A stretch of 64,000 bases of DNA from an uncultured Gemmiger sp. (lineage in GTDB: Bacteria; Bacillota; Clostridia; Oscillospirales; Ruminococcaceae): positions 1 to 64,000 of the forward strand of contig CALXAH010000005.1 of NCBI GenBank assembly GCA_944386225.1, in the 5' to 3' direction. Positions 43,591 through 52,384 of the stretch are shown here, piece after piece. Position 1 is the first letter of the stretch, and each line of letters opens with the position of its first letter. The notes under the pieces were generated by a model. That model ran no database searches. It was not told where the DNA came from and saw nothing but the letters and a program-made list of their open reading frames with translations. Made by a program: the position numbers and the translations under genes.

Positions 43591-43627
43591 CCGGCCGATG
43601 GAGAGCGGCCGGAGAATTTGCTATACT
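43591..43627 (+). promoter_or_regulatory. Divergent control region of the URO-D-like operon and araC-type gene
   Basis: An inverted repeat CCGGCCG-N8-CGGCCGG (43591-43612) is followed by an extended -10 TGC-TATACT (43619-43627) reading toward the AraC-type gene. The dyad sits where a -35 box would be and is a candidate AraC-protein site. The minus-strand promoter was not resolved. Confidence 0.5.
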
Positions 43628-43664
43628 AGGAAAATAGATTGCCGCTTGAAGAGGGGGGATCGGC

Positions 43665-44507
43665 TTGAAGCCGCATGATATCGGCACTTTGCCCGAATCT
43701 GTACTGTACGCGCACATTCCCAGCGCGGCCGGCAAGGAACTGGCCTTTTATCCGGTGTATCTGGGCCACTATCTGTGCGACACCAGCTACTGTGTGGACC
43801 GGCGTACCTTTGACTGTTTCATGCTGATGTATATCACCCGCGGCACCGGCTATGTGGAGACCGAAGGCCGCCGCCGCACCCTGCAGAAGGGGGATATCGT
43901 GGTGCTGGACTGCTACGCGCCGCACCGCTATGCCGCCACCGGAGGTGGCTGGGAGATCGAGTGGATTCATTTTGACGGGCCGATGGCCCGCCACTACTAC
44001 GAACTGGCCGCCAAAAACGGCTGTGTGCTGCGTATGGCGGGGCATTATGCCGCCACCCACAGCCTGCGCAAACTGCTGACCCTGTACAAAGACCGGGTGC
44101 CGACGCCGGAACTGCGTCTGTCCAAATACATCACCGATCTTCTGACCGACGTGATTCTCTGTGCCGAGGAAAGCCGCGGCCAGGCCCAGCAGTCGGCTGT
44201 TGTGGAGGAGTCCATCCGCTATATCAGCGATCACCTGGACCGGGATATTTCGGTGGAGCTGCTGGCCCGGCAGGCCATGCTCAGCCCCTTTTACTTTTCC
44301 CGCCTGTTCAAGCGGGAGACCGGTTTCACGCCGCACCGCTATCTGGTGATGGTACGGCTGGACTATTCCCGGTATCTGCTTCGCTCCAGCCCGCTCACCG
44401 TCAAGGAGGTGGCGTTCCGGTGCGGATTCAACAGCGAAAGCCATTTCTGCACCTGTTTCCGCCGGCAGCTGGGCATGACGCCGCAGAAATATCGGGACGA
44501 ACAGTGA
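43665..44507 (+). CDS. AraC-family transcriptional regulator
   Basis: A 280-residue regulator with an N-terminal cupin-like sensor (about 10-130; GTGYVETEGRRRTLQKGDIVVLD is the barrel region) and two C-terminal helix-turn-helix motifs (SVELLARQAMLSPFYFSRLFK and TVKEVAFRCGFNSESHFCTCF). The C-terminal domain is complete and ends with the usual G-M-T-P-Q-K-Y-R. The start is TTG at 43665, preceded by GAGGGGGGAT. Divergent orientation relative to the URO-D/mutarotase operon makes that operon its probable target, induced by a sugar. Confidence 0.92.
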   Translation: MKPHDIGTLPESVLYAHIPSAAGKELAFYPVYLGHYLCDTSYCVDRRTFDCFMLMYITRGTGYVETEGRRRTLQKGDIVVLDCYAPHRYAATGGGWEIEWIHFDGPMARHYYELAAKNGCVLRMAGHYAATHSLRKLLTLYKDRVPTPELRLSKYITDLLTDVILCAEESRGQAQQSAVVEESIRYISDHLDRDISVELLARQAMLSPFYFSRLFKRETGFTPHRYLVMVRLDYSRYLLRSSPLTVKEVAFRCGFNSESHFCTCFRRQLGMTPQKYRDEQ

Positions 44508-44522
44508 TACAGGGCACAGCAA

Positions 44523-44558
44523 AGGGGACGCGCCGCCGGGCGCGTCCCCTCCTGTTTT
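44523..44558 (+). terminator. Terminator after the araC-type gene
   Basis: A 12-bp stem (44523-44534 with 44539-44550), then CCTGTTTTCC; the T tract is short. Confidence 0.65.
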
Positions 44559-44586
44559 CCGTGCAGGCCGGCCCTGTTGGTGGAAG

Positions 44587-45633
44587 TTATTCGGCGTAGG
44601 AGCCCATCACTTCCACATAGTTCTCGGGGGTTACGACCACGGCGTCCACCGCGGTCTCCATGGGAGGCTCTTCGCCGTTGATCAGCTGCAGCAGAACCTC
44701 GATGGAACCGGCGCCCACGTCCACAGAGGAGAAGTAGGTGGAGGCCTTCATGCAGGAGCCGCCTTCCTTCTTGAACTCGTCCTTCGCCATGTAAGCGCCC
44801 AGACCAACCACGCAGGCGTCCTTGTCCAGGCCGGCGCTCTCCAGCGCGCGGGCCGCGCCGATGCAGCATTCTTCGTTGGCGCCGGTAACCAGCCAGGTCT
44901 TGATTTCGGGATGGGCGGTGATCACGGCAGCGGCCTGGGTATTGCCCTTATCGGTGGTGCCGTCGTTGTCCGCGTAGAAGATCTTGCTCTCGTCCCATTC
45001 CGGGCACAGTTCCAGGAACTTGTCCACTTCGCCCTCCGCGCGGGGCACGCAGCTGGACACAGTGTCGATGGTCATAATCAGCAGGCCCACGTCTTCCTTG
45101 CCCATCAGATCGTTCTCAATGGCGTAGTTGGCCAGCCACTCGCCGTTGGCCTGGCCGATGGCGTAGGCGTTGATGCCCACCCAGGGAACCAGCTTTTCGC
45201 CGTTCACTTCCAGGGCGTCGTCGGCGGCAACCACCGGGATGCCGGCGCCGCTCAGCTTATCCACAACGGCCTGGGACATGGTCTGGTCGGGTGTGCAGGT
45301 GACCACACCGGCGGCCTTGTTGGCGATGGCATTGTCGATGGCCTTCAGGTACTTCTCGGGATCCAGGCCCACGTCCACGTAGTTGAACTCATAGCCGGCA
45401 GCCTCGGCGGCCTCCTTGGCGGCCGCGCCCTCGTCCAGGAACCAGGTCTGGTCGCCGGATTTGTAGATGCCGTAGATGACGCCCTTGCTGTCGCCGCCGG
45501 CGGTGCCGCCGGTGGACGCCGGCTCGCTGGAGCCGCCCGCGGCAGGCTGGCTGGTGGATTCACCGGTGCTGCAGCCGGCCATCAGAACCAGGCAGAGAAC
45601 CAGCGCCAAAACCAATGCAATTGCTTTTTTCAT
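44587..45633 (-). CDS. Sugar-binding lipoprotein (AraF/RbsB-like), no permease nearby
   Basis: A 348-residue lipoprotein: lipobox LMAGC (Cys21), Ser/Gly-rich linker to about residue 48, then a Peripl_BP_4-type sugar-binding fold (YGIYKSGDQTWFLDEGAAAKE, CTPDQTMSQAVVDKL, WLVTGANEECCIGAARAL). The sequence is closest in character to L-arabinose-binding AraF. No ABC permease or ATPase gene lies next to it, so it must use a transporter encoded elsewhere or act as a sensor. AAAGGAGG precedes the ATG. Promoter candidates and a dyad are at 45710-45745. Confidence 0.88.
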   Translation of the reverse strand: MKKAIALVLALVLCLVLMAGCSTGESTSQPAAGGSSEPASTGGTAGGDSKGVIYGIYKSGDQTWFLDEGAAAKEAAEAAGYEFNYVDVGLDPEKYLKAIDNAIANKAAGVVTCTPDQTMSQAVVDKLSGAGIPVVAADDALEVNGEKLVPWVGINAYAIGQANGEWLANYAIENDLMGKEDVGLLIMTIDTVSSCVPRAEGEVDKFLELCPEWDESKIFYADNDGTTDKGNTQAAAVITAHPEIKTWLVTGANEECCIGAARALESAGLDKDACVVGLGAYMAKDEFKKEGGSCMKASTYFSSVDVGAGSIEVLLQLINGEEPPMETAVDAVVVTPENYVEVMGSYAE

Positions 45634-45709
45634 CTGTATTTCCTCCTTTTAAAACGACCGGATGTGTTCAGCCCGGCCGCATATTTTGGGTCTTATGCAC
45701 AGTTTTATT

Positions 45710-45745
45710 AAGTGAGCTCCACTTGTTTTGTGCAATTCCATCATA
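45710..45745 (-). promoter_or_regulatory. Promoter and dyad of the sugar-binding lipoprotein gene
   Basis: On the minus strand a TATGAT -10 (45740-45745), with a weak TGGAAA 17 bases upstream. Perfect dyad AAGTG-N5-CACTT (45710-45724) lies 10-25 bases downstream of the likely start, in a position where a repressor would block elongation. Confidence 0.45.
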
Positions 45746-45834
45746 CCCAATTTTACAAAGGATTTCCAGCCCACTTTATTCCCGAATCCTGCCCTGTCGT
45801 TTAACAAAACTGCTCTGTTCGCTAAAAATCAAAA

Positions 45835-45872
45835 AGCGCGGACCTGACCCTTCTTCCGTCAGTCCGCGCTGT
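45835..45872 (-). terminator. Terminator after the second araC-type gene
   Basis: An imperfect 13-bp stem (AGCGCGGAC-TGAC against GTCA-G-GTCCGCGCT, one bulge) is followed on the minus strand by TTTTTGATTTTT. Confidence 0.8.
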
Positions 45873-45876
45873 TGTT

Positions 45877-46776
45877 TTATCCGCTTTGCTCTGTCCGGTC
45901 CGGGGCACATTCTCCCCGCGGCGGCAATCCCAGCTGTTTGCGGTACTGGGTGGGGGTGCAGCCGTACTCCGCTTTGAACCGGCGCAGAAAATAGCTTTTT
46001 TCTTTGAACCCCAGCGATTGGCTGATATCCTGCACCGGGCGGTCGGTATGTTCCAGCGCCCAGATGGCCTGCTCCATCCGGATGTGATACAGCTTGCGGC
46101 TGAAGGTCTCCCCCGTGACCCGCCGGAAATAGGCGGACAGATAGCTGGGGTTGTAGTTGAACCGGCAGGCCAGTTCCTCCAGGGTCACCGTGTCGTAGTG
46201 ATCCCCCATGTACTTGAGCATCCGGCCGAAAGCGTTCTGGCGCAGCATGGTGGAACGGCTTACCGCCAGATGATCGCGAAATCCCCGCTGCAGCAGGGTG
46301 AACAGCTGCACCGTGCCGCAGTGCAGCAGCTTGACGGTAAATCCGTCCCCCAGCAGCAGTTCCCGGCACAGGGCCAGCAGGCATTCCCACACCGGTTCGT
46401 CCGCCCGGTAATCGAAGCAGAGGAATTCCTCCTCCGGATCGGGCAGGCGCATCAGGTCGTACAGGATGCGGCAGTCCGCCAGCTGGCTGAAGAACAGCCC
46501 GTCAAAAAAGGATTCCGGATACCGCACCGCCAGCGCCCGGCCGCTCTCCACCCGGCAGCCCGCCCGGCTGCGCAGCAGCAGCACGCTGCCCGCGCACAGC
46601 GGTACCCGCCGCCCGTCCCGCAGGCCGAGCACCGCCCGCTCCGGCGCAAACAGCAGCTGCAGATGGGCGCCCGGATGCTCCCCCGGGCCGCAGACCGCCA
46701 GCTGTACCCCGCCGGCCCGGGCCGTGCCACCGGACAGTCCCGCCAGAACCGGTGCCCAATCCGCTTTGGTCGCCAT
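45877..46776 (-). CDS. AraC-family regulator, divergent from the flavinylated reductase
   Basis: A 299-residue protein with an N-terminal sensor region of about 190 residues, poorly conserved, and a C-terminal double helix-turn-helix (TLEELACRFNYNPSYLSAYF and PVQDISQSLGFKEKSYFLRRF) ending GCTPTQYRKQLG. GGAGGAAACGCC precedes its ATG. It is divergent from the FMN/FAD reductase gene and shares a 235-base control region with it, so the reductase is the likely target. Confidence 0.9.
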   Translation of the reverse strand: MATKADWAPVLAGLSGGTARAGGVQLAVCGPGEHPGAHLQLLFAPERAVLGLRDGRRVPLCAGSVLLLRSRAGCRVESGRALAVRYPESFFDGLFFSQLADCRILYDLMRLPDPEEEFLCFDYRADEPVWECLLALCRELLLGDGFTVKLLHCGTVQLFTLLQRGFRDHLAVSRSTMLRQNAFGRMLKYMGDHYDTVTLEELACRFNYNPSYLSAYFRRVTGETFSRKLYHIRMEQAIWALEHTDRPVQDISQSLGFKEKSYFLRRFKAEYGCTPTQYRKQLGLPPRGECAPDRTEQSG

Positions 46777-46856
46777 GGCGTTTCCTCCTTATACAGTGTC
46801 TTTTCTTACAGTATAGCACCGGCAATCCGCCAGGAAAACCCAAAAATAAACCACTT

Positions 46857-46898
46857 TTGACACAAGCTGCGTCAATTGTGAGCGGCCCGGCTTCCGTG
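46857..46898 (+). promoter_or_regulatory. Control region of the flavinylated reductase gene
   Basis: A dyad TTGAC-N9-GTCAA (46857-46875) precedes a promoter-like TTGTGA (46876-46881)...GATAAT, 16 bases apart. The minus strand has an extended -10 TGC-TATACT near 46811-46819 for the AraC-type gene. The dyad is the best candidate operator. Confidence 0.5.
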
Positions 46899-47011
46899 AT
46901 AATCTTTTAACGCAGACCGAGCAATCCGTGCCGCGGCGCGGGTTGTGAACCAGGCGGCGGAAGCGGGCCCTTTCCGCCGCTGTGCAAGATTCGCAAGGAG
47001 GAACAACAAGC

Positions 47012-48933
47012 ATGAAAACCACTGGCAAAAAGCTGCTGGCTCTGCTTCTGAGCGTTCTGATGCTGGCCGCCGTTCTGTGCGGCTGCAGCGGACAGAGCAG
47101 CCCGAGCAGCCCGGCTTCCGACAGTTCCGCCGCCGGCCCCGTCGACGGCACCTATACCGGCACCGCCGAGGGGTTCGGCGGTGAAGTCAGCGTCACCGTG
47201 ACCATCGAGGGCGGCGCGATCACCGCTGTGGACGCGGCCGGTGACAGCGAAACCGCCACCATCGGCGGCGCCGCCCTGCCGGAACTGGCCCAGGCCATTC
47301 TGGATGCCCAGAGCCCGGATGTTGACGGGGTGGCGGGCGCCACCGTGACCAGCACGGCCGTGATGGCCGCCGCCAAGGATGCCCTGACCCAGGCCGGGAT
47401 GTCCTTTGAGGAAAGCGCCGAGCCTGCGGGCGAGGATGAAGAAGTTACCACCGACGTACTGGTGATCGGCATGGGCGCTTCCGGCACCATGGCTGCCCTG
47501 AGCGCCGCCGAGGCGGGTGCGCAGGTACTGGGTGTGGAAAGCACCGGCGTGCTGGGCGGCATGGGCAACGCGGCCCAGGGCATGTTCGCCATCGGCACTT
47601 CCCTGCAGGAAGAGCGCTACGGCGATGACCTGGGTTCCGACGAGGAATACTGGTACGAAAAGATCATGGATCAGGGCAATCAGCTGGCCAACGCCCAGCT
47701 GGTGCGCACCTTTGTGAGCGAAGCCAAAAACACTGTGGAATACCTGCTGGACAAGGGCGTGAATGTATATCTGTCCAAAACCGCCCAGCAGATTGCCCAC
47801 TTTGACGAGACCATCATCTACCACCGCTGGAACAACGCCGATCCCTTCACCTATCTGGGCCAGTCCCTGGAGGAGAACGGGGTGGAGATCCGCTACAACA
47901 CCACCGCCACCAGCCTGCTCACCGATGACAGCGGCGCTGTGACCGGCGCGGTGTGCACCAAGGAGGACGGCGGCACCCTGACCGTTCATGCCGGGTCGGT
48001 GATCGTGGCTACCGGCAGCTTTGCGGGCAATGAGGAAATGATGCGGGAAGCCCTGGGCGACAAGGTGTACGACACCGTGAGCGTTATCGGCGGCAACGAC
48101 GGTTCCGGCCTGCAGATGATGTACGATGTGGGCGCTGCCAAGGGCACGCTGCTGACCATGAACCATGGCGTGGGCACCAAGACGGCCGACATCACCAGCG
48201 AACAGCTGACCCTGAACACCCCGGTTCTGTGGGTGAACCAGCTGGGCCAGCGGTTTATGAACGAGGATCTGCTGAAGGATACCGTGGAGTTCTCCAGCGC
48301 GGTGCTGGCCCAGGGCGGCTATGCCTTTACCATTGTGGATCAGGCCACCGTGGACCGCTGGACCGACATGACCCAGGAGAACACCGGCACCTGGGTGCAC
48401 TACTGGGATCGTTTCGGCATTATAGACGAGAACGGGGATCCCACCGTCTACCATGCCCCCATTGATCCGGAGGTGTTCGCCGCCGACTTTGAGGCGCTGA
48501 CCGCCAGCGGGGACGGCAAGGTGTGCCAGACCCTGGACGAGGTGGCCGAGTTCATCGGCTGCGATCCGGACGTTCTGAAAGAAACGGTGGAACGCTACAA
48601 CACCTATGTGGAGACCGGCGTGGATGAGGAATTCTTCAAGAGCGCCGAAAGAGCGCCGAGAGCCTGGTGTACGCGGTGAGCGAAGCGCCCTACTACGTGA
48701 CCAAGGGCTATAACGCCGTGCTGGGCGCGCTGGGCGGCGTGGATGTGACCAGCGAACTGCAGGTGGTGGACGAGAACATGCAGCCCATCACCGGCCTGTA
48801 CGCCACCGGCAACAACTGCAGCGGCGTTAGCGTGGCCGCCTACGTGAATGTGGAAGGCGTGGGCCTGGGCTTTGCCCTGACCTCCGGCCGTCTGGCCGGC
48901 ACCCATGCGGCCGAGGCGGCTCTGGCCGGCTGA
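47012..48933 (+). pseudogene. FMN-binding and FAD-dependent fumarate reductase-like lipoprotein, broken by an 11-bp tandem duplication
   Basis: The signal peptide ends in lipobox LCGC (Cys25). An FMN-binding domain (about 45-125) has the ApbE flavinylation motif DGVAGATVTS. The FAD-dependent reductase domain starts VLVIGMGASGTMAAL (about 150) and ends GFALTSGRLAGTHAAEAAL, as in urocanate/fumarate reductases of the flavocytochrome c family. The reading frame breaks at 48638-48659, where AAGAGCGCCGA occurs twice in tandem. Removing one copy restores FKSAESLVYAVSEAPYY and a 636-residue product. As it stands, translation stops at 48679 without the last FAD-binding segment. It could be a recent null mutation, a reversible slippage switch or an assembly error. 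Role in the intact form: extracellular electron acceptor reductase. Confidence 0.85.
48638..48659 (+). repeat. 11-bp perfect tandem duplication causing a frameshift
   Basis: AAGAGCGCCGA at 48638-48648 is repeated exactly at 48649-48659. Eleven is not a multiple of three. Deleting either copy gives an open frame of 637 codons from 47012 to 48933, so the duplication alone explains the break. Confidence 0.95.
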
Positions 48934-48960
48934 ACCGCGCAATTTTTCTGAATCCGATCC

Positions 48961-49007
48961 GGCGAGGGGCTTCGCACCGTGGTGCGGGGCCCCTCGCCTT
49001 ATTTTTT
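48961..49007 (+). terminator. Terminator after the reductase gene
   Basis: GGCGAGGGG-CTTCGCACC pairs with GGTGCGGGG-CCCCTCGCC (about 18 bp, one or two mismatches) and is followed by TTATTTTTTT. Confidence 0.9.
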
Positions 49008-49020
49008 TGCAGAATGCCCG

Positions 49021-49074
49021 TTGACAAGATTTTGCGGGGGGCATATAATAAGCATCATTACTGTAAGAATGCTT
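49021..49074 (+). promoter_or_regulatory. Consensus promoter and operator of the marR-yczE unit
   Basis: TTGACA (49021-49026), 17-base spacer, TATAAT (49044-49049): both boxes are perfect consensus. The dyad AAGCAT-N13-ATGCTT (49050-49074) follows at the start site. A strong promoter with an operator over the start fits repression by the encoded MarR protein. Confidence 0.85.
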
Positions 49075-49091
49075 AGTATTTGGAGGCAGAC

Positions 49092-49514
49092 ATGAATTCG
49101 CTCCATCATCTGTGGATGAAGACCTACCTGCAGCTGAACCGCATGGTTCTGGACAGGGCGGCGGCGCTGGGCCTGTCCCCGGGGCAGCCGAAAATTCTGG
49201 AATTTCTGGCCGCACAGGGGGAACACGAGCAGAAAGCCATTGCCGCTTACTGCGAGATCGAACCTGCCACGGTGGGAAGCATCCTCACCCGCATGGAGGC
49301 CGCGGGGCTGGTAGTCCGGCGCAACCGGCCGGGCAACCGGCGATCCCTGTATGTGTCGCTGACCCCGCGGGGGCAGGAGCTGGCCGGGGCGCTGAACGGC
49401 GTTTTTGCCGAAGCGGAGGCGCAGATCACCGCGGCACTGACCGATGAGGAGCGGCAGACGCTGACGCGGCTGCTGGAAAAATGCCTGCAAAAAGGGAAAG
49501 GAAGTTTGGAATGA
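49092..49514 (+). CDS. MarR-family transcriptional regulator
   Basis: A 140-residue winged-helix regulator. Helix-turn-helix and wing at about 45-95: EQKAIAAYCEIEPATVGSILTRM and GLVVRRNRPGNRRSLYVSLT. The dimerisation helices lie at both ends. The start at 49092 follows GGAGGCAGAC. Its stop overlaps the start of the YczE-like gene (ATGA), so the two are one unit; the membrane protein is probably the regulated function, and a dyad at the promoter suggests autoregulation. Confidence 0.93.
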   Translation: MNSLHHLWMKTYLQLNRMVLDRAAALGLSPGQPKILEFLAAQGEHEQKAIAAYCEIEPATVGSILTRMEAAGLVVRRNRPGNRRSLYVSLTPRGQELAGALNGVFAEAEAQITAALTDEERQTLTRLLEKCLQKGKGSLE

Positions 49515-50206
49515 AACATAGCGCAATCACACTGCTGAAAAAGGTTCTGATCTATTGTGCCGGGCTGTTCATCATGGCGATGGGTGTATCCTTCTCCGGC
49601 ACCGCCGATCTGGGGATGTCGCCGGTAAACTCCATCCCCTATGTGCTCAGCGAGATTTTCACCTTTCTGTCCATGGGCACCTGGATCATCGTGATCTTTT
49701 CGCTGTATATCCTGATCCAGTTTCTGATTCTGGGCCGGGATCTGCAGCCTGCCCGGGTGCTGCAGCTGATCTGTACCACCCTGTTCGGCTATTTCACCGA
49801 CTTTACCAACTTTCTGGCCGACCGCTTTCTGCCGGATCCGGCCTCGCTGCCCCTCTCCCCTGCCGGGATCTACGGGGTGCGTCTGGTATACCTGGTGATC
49901 AGCATGGCGCTGATCGCGCTGGGCATCCTGCTGTATCTGGCCCCCTGCCTGATCTCGCTGCCCGGCGAGGGCATCATGCAGGTGATTGCGGACAAGCTGC
50001 ATCTGCCGCTGCACACCGTCAAGATGTGCTTTGACATCACCGTGTCCCTGATCGCGCTGGCCATCTCGCTGGCCTACTTCCGGCAGTTCCACGGCATCCG
50101 GGAGGGCACCGTGATCGCGGCGTTCGGCGTGGACAAGATCCTGGGCCTGTACGAGCCGCTGAAGCCCCGCGTGCACCGGTTCATGTACGGGCGGGAAGCC
50201 GCGTAA
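49511..50206 (+). CDS. YczE/DUF6198-family membrane protein
   Basis: A 231-residue protein with five to six membrane helices. Motifs used for recognition: FSGTADLGMSPVNSIPYVLS near the N terminus, LPGEGIMQVIADKL and IREGTVIAAFGVDKI near the C terminus. Family members (YczE, YitT-related) are of unknown function, though some lie by regulators of antimicrobial production or resistance. It is co-transcribed with a MarR regulator. The fragment at 261-545 is a truncated relative of the same family. Confidence 0.88.
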   Translation: MKHSAITLLKKVLIYCAGLFIMAMGVSFSGTADLGMSPVNSIPYVLSEIFTFLSMGTWIIVIFSLYILIQFLILGRDLQPARVLQLICTTLFGYFTDFTNFLADRFLPDPASLPLSPAGIYGVRLVYLVISMALIALGILLYLAPCLISLPGEGIMQVIADKLHLPLHTVKMCFDITVSLIALAISLAYFRQFHGIREGTVIAAFGVDKILGLYEPLKPRVHRFMYGREAA

Positions 50207-50224
50207 TCCACCTTTATATACAGC

Positions 50225-50256
50225 AATCCCCCGGCAGGCTGCCGGGGGATTTTTTC
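50225..50256. terminator. Terminator between yczE-like and the phosphohexomutase gene
   Basis: A 12-bp perfect stem (50225-50236 with 50240-50251) and a run of T; both convergent genes may use it. Confidence 0.9.
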
Positions 50257-50258
50257 AT

Positions 50259-51683
50259 TCAGGTTGTGTGCAGGAACTGCTCCAGCTTACGGGAAACCGC
50301 TTCGGCCTGTTCGGCGCTGCCCATCTCACAGAAGATGCGCAGCAGCGGTTCGGTACCGGAGAACCGGGCTATGATCCAGCCGCCGTTTTCAAAATACACC
50401 TTGCAGCCGTCCAGGTAGCTGACCCGCTCCACCGGCAGCCCGAAGTCGGGCAGCTGCCGGTCCCGGAGCAGCTTGTTCTGAATGGCTTCTTTCTGTGCCG
50501 GGGAGAAGGTGAAATCCCGTTCGGTCATCTCGCAGCGGCCGTACCGGTCCTCTATCTCCCGCCACAGGCCGGACAGGCTCTGCCCGGTGACCGCGATCAT
50601 CTCGATCAGCAGGCTGGCCGCATAGATGCCGTCCTTGCCGCGGATATGGCCCCGGACGGTCAGGCCGCCGCTGCTCTCGCCGCCGATCACCGCGTCGGTC
50701 TGCAGCATCTTGCCGGAAATATGCTTGAATCCCACCGGCACCTCGTAGCAGGCCTGGCCGAAATCCTCCGCGATCCGATCCAGCAGATGGGTAGTGGCCA
50801 CATTGCGCACCGCCGGGCCCCGCCAGCCCTTGTACCGCAGCAGGTAATAATACAGCAGCACCAGGATCTTGTTGGGATGCAAAAATTCCGCCTGGTCGTC
50901 GATGACCCCCAGCCGGTCGGCGTCACCGTCGGTGGCCAGGCCGATGTCGCAGTGGTGTTCGCTCACATAGTTGCGCAGGCTGTTCAGGGTGGCCGCATTG
51001 GGAGCGGGCAGACGGCCGCCGAACAGGGTATCGTGCCGGTCGTGGATCACATCCACATGGCAGCGCACCGTGAGCAGCACCGTCTGCAGCGCGGTTTTGG
51101 ATACACCGTACATCGGATCCAGCGCCACCTTCAGCCCCCGGCGGCGGATCGCGTCGGTGTCGATCACGTTCAGGATGCTGTCGATATAGGCGTTCATCGG
51201 GTCGATCAGGGTCAGCAGGCCCCGGGCCTTCGCCTCTTCCGGGGTCAGTTCCGGTAAGGGCTGCCCGGCGGCTTCCAGTTCATCGGCGCGGGCTTCCAGC
51301 CGGGCGGTGTAGGTTTCGTCCGCGTCCCGGCCGCCCTCCAGGAACACCTTGATGCCGTTGTAGATGGCCGGATTGTGGCTGGCGGTGACCGCCATGCCGC
51401 CGCCCAGGCCGTACCGGGCTGTGGCAAACATGATCAGCGGCGTGGGGGCTTCTTCATCGATCAGCTGCACCTTTACCCCCTGGGCGCAGAGGGTGCCCGC
51501 CGCCCAGAACGCCGCCTCCCGGCTTAAAAAGCGCCGGTCGTACCCGATCACAAAGCCCTGCTGCGCCTTGCCGTCCGCCTGCAGCTGCTGCGCCAGCGCC
51601 GTGCAGAGCAGGCGGATATTGGCCCGGGTAAAGCCATCCCCGATGACGGCCCGCCAGCCGCCGGTACCGAACCGCACGCTCAT
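50259..51683 (-). CDS. Phosphoglucomutase/phosphomannomutase family protein
   Basis: A 474-residue alpha-D-phosphohexomutase. The phosphoserine loop GGGMAVTASHNPAIYNG (about 103-119), the metal loop ATDGDADRLGV (about 240-250), the sugar-binding loop GGESSGG and the C-terminal phosphate-binding RFSGTEPLLR are all present. It interconverts hexose 1- and 6-phosphates. The start at 51683 overlaps the HAD gene stop; GGAGGCGGCGGT precedes it. It is the last gene of a minus-strand cluster with a HAD phosphatase and a putative sugar-phosphate importer, which gives it a plausible catabolic role. Confidence 0.93.
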   Translation of the reverse strand: MSVRFGTGGWRAVIGDGFTRANIRLLCTALAQQLQADGKAQQGFVIGYDRRFLSREAAFWAAGTLCAQGVKVQLIDEEAPTPLIMFATARYGLGGGMAVTASHNPAIYNGIKVFLEGGRDADETYTARLEARADELEAAGQPLPELTPEEAKARGLLTLIDPMNAYIDSILNVIDTDAIRRRGLKVALDPMYGVSKTALQTVLLTVRCHVDVIHDRHDTLFGGRLPAPNAATLNSLRNYVSEHHCDIGLATDGDADRLGVIDDQAEFLHPNKILVLLYYYLLRYKGWRGPAVRNVATTHLLDRIAEDFGQACYEVPVGFKHISGKMLQTDAVIGGESSGGLTVRGHIRGKDGIYAASLLIEMIAVTGQSLSGLWREIEDRYGRCEMTERDFTFSPAQKEAIQNKLLRDRQLPDFGLPVERVSYLDGCKVYFENGGWIIARFSGTEPLLRIFCEMGSAEQAEAVSRKLEQFLHTT

Positions 51684-52312
51684 ACCGCCGCCTCCTTTTC
51701 CGCGGGCTGTACGCCGTACCGGGCCAGGCGCTGCTCCAGATCCTCCGCGTCCCCGTAAAAGACCACGCCCTCCATACCGGCGCACTGGGCCCCGTACACG
51801 TTGGCGGGCAGATCGTCCACAAACAGGCACTGCCCCGGCACCAGGCCGAAATGCTGGCAGAAGGTGCGGTAGATGGCCTGATCCGGTTTGAGCAGCCGCC
51901 AGTCGGCGCTGATAAATTCCCCGTCGAACCAGCGCAGGGCCGGGATGTTTTTGCGGAATTCATGATAGCGCAGGCTGGTATTGGAGAGCAGATATACCCC
52001 GTACCCAGCCGCCTTGAGCCGGGCAATCAGCGGTTCCATGCCGGGAATCAGCGGGATATCCTGGTTCCAGCTGCGGTACAGCAGCGCCGCCGTGTCGTGC
52101 AGGCGGGCAGGCAGACGGGCGCAGCTGGAGGCAATGGCCTCCGCTTCGGTCAGGCTGCCGTGGTCAATGCGCATCCACTCCACGCTCTGGAACACCTCCC
52201 GCATAAGCAGCAGGCGGTCGGCCTCGTCGGACACGTATTTTTCCAGATAGTACCGGGCATTGTACCGGATCAGCACGTTGCCCATATCGAAAACAAGATG
52301 TTTGATCTGCAT
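51680..52312 (-). CDS. HAD-superfamily phosphatase, YihX-like
   Basis: A 210-residue HAD subfamily IA protein. Motif I is VFDMGNVLIRYN (nucleophile Asp near residue 8; DxGN rather than DxDx(T/V), as in YihX). Motif II LLSNTS, a lysine in LLKPDQAIY, and motif IV FVDDLPAN. YihX of E. coli releases glucose from glucose 1-phosphate. Placement directly before a phosphohexomutase (ATGA-type overlap) and after an importer whose family includes hexose-phosphate transporters supports a sugar-phosphate substrate, by inference. Confidence 0.88.
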   Translation of the reverse strand: MQIKHLVFDMGNVLIRYNARYYLEKYVSDEADRLLLMREVFQSVEWMRIDHGSLTEAEAIASSCARLPARLHDTAALLYRSWNQDIPLIPGMEPLIARLKAAGYGVYLLSNTSLRYHEFRKNIPALRWFDGEFISADWRLLKPDQAIYRTFCQHFGLVPGQCLFVDDLPANVYGAQCAGMEGVVFYGDAEDLEQRLARYGVQPAEKEAAV

Positions 52313-52333
52313 AGCGGTTTCCTTCCGGTGAAA

Positions 52334-52366
52334 CCGGGGCGGCCCGCCCAACGCGGGCCGCCCCGG
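52334..52366 (-). terminator. Hairpin after the ABC permease gene
   Basis: A 14-bp perfect GC stem (52334-52347 with 52353-52366, loop CCAAC) lies between the permease stop and the HAD gene. No T tract follows on the minus strand, so it may stabilise the upstream message rather than fully terminate it. Confidence 0.55.
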
Positions 52367-52384
52367 CCTTGTGTGCTGGTTTGC

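Noticed and set aside
43665..45633. Transporter operon formed by the araC-type gene and the sugar-binding lipoprotein
   Set aside because: They are convergent (stops face each other) and separated by a terminator; they cannot be one operon.
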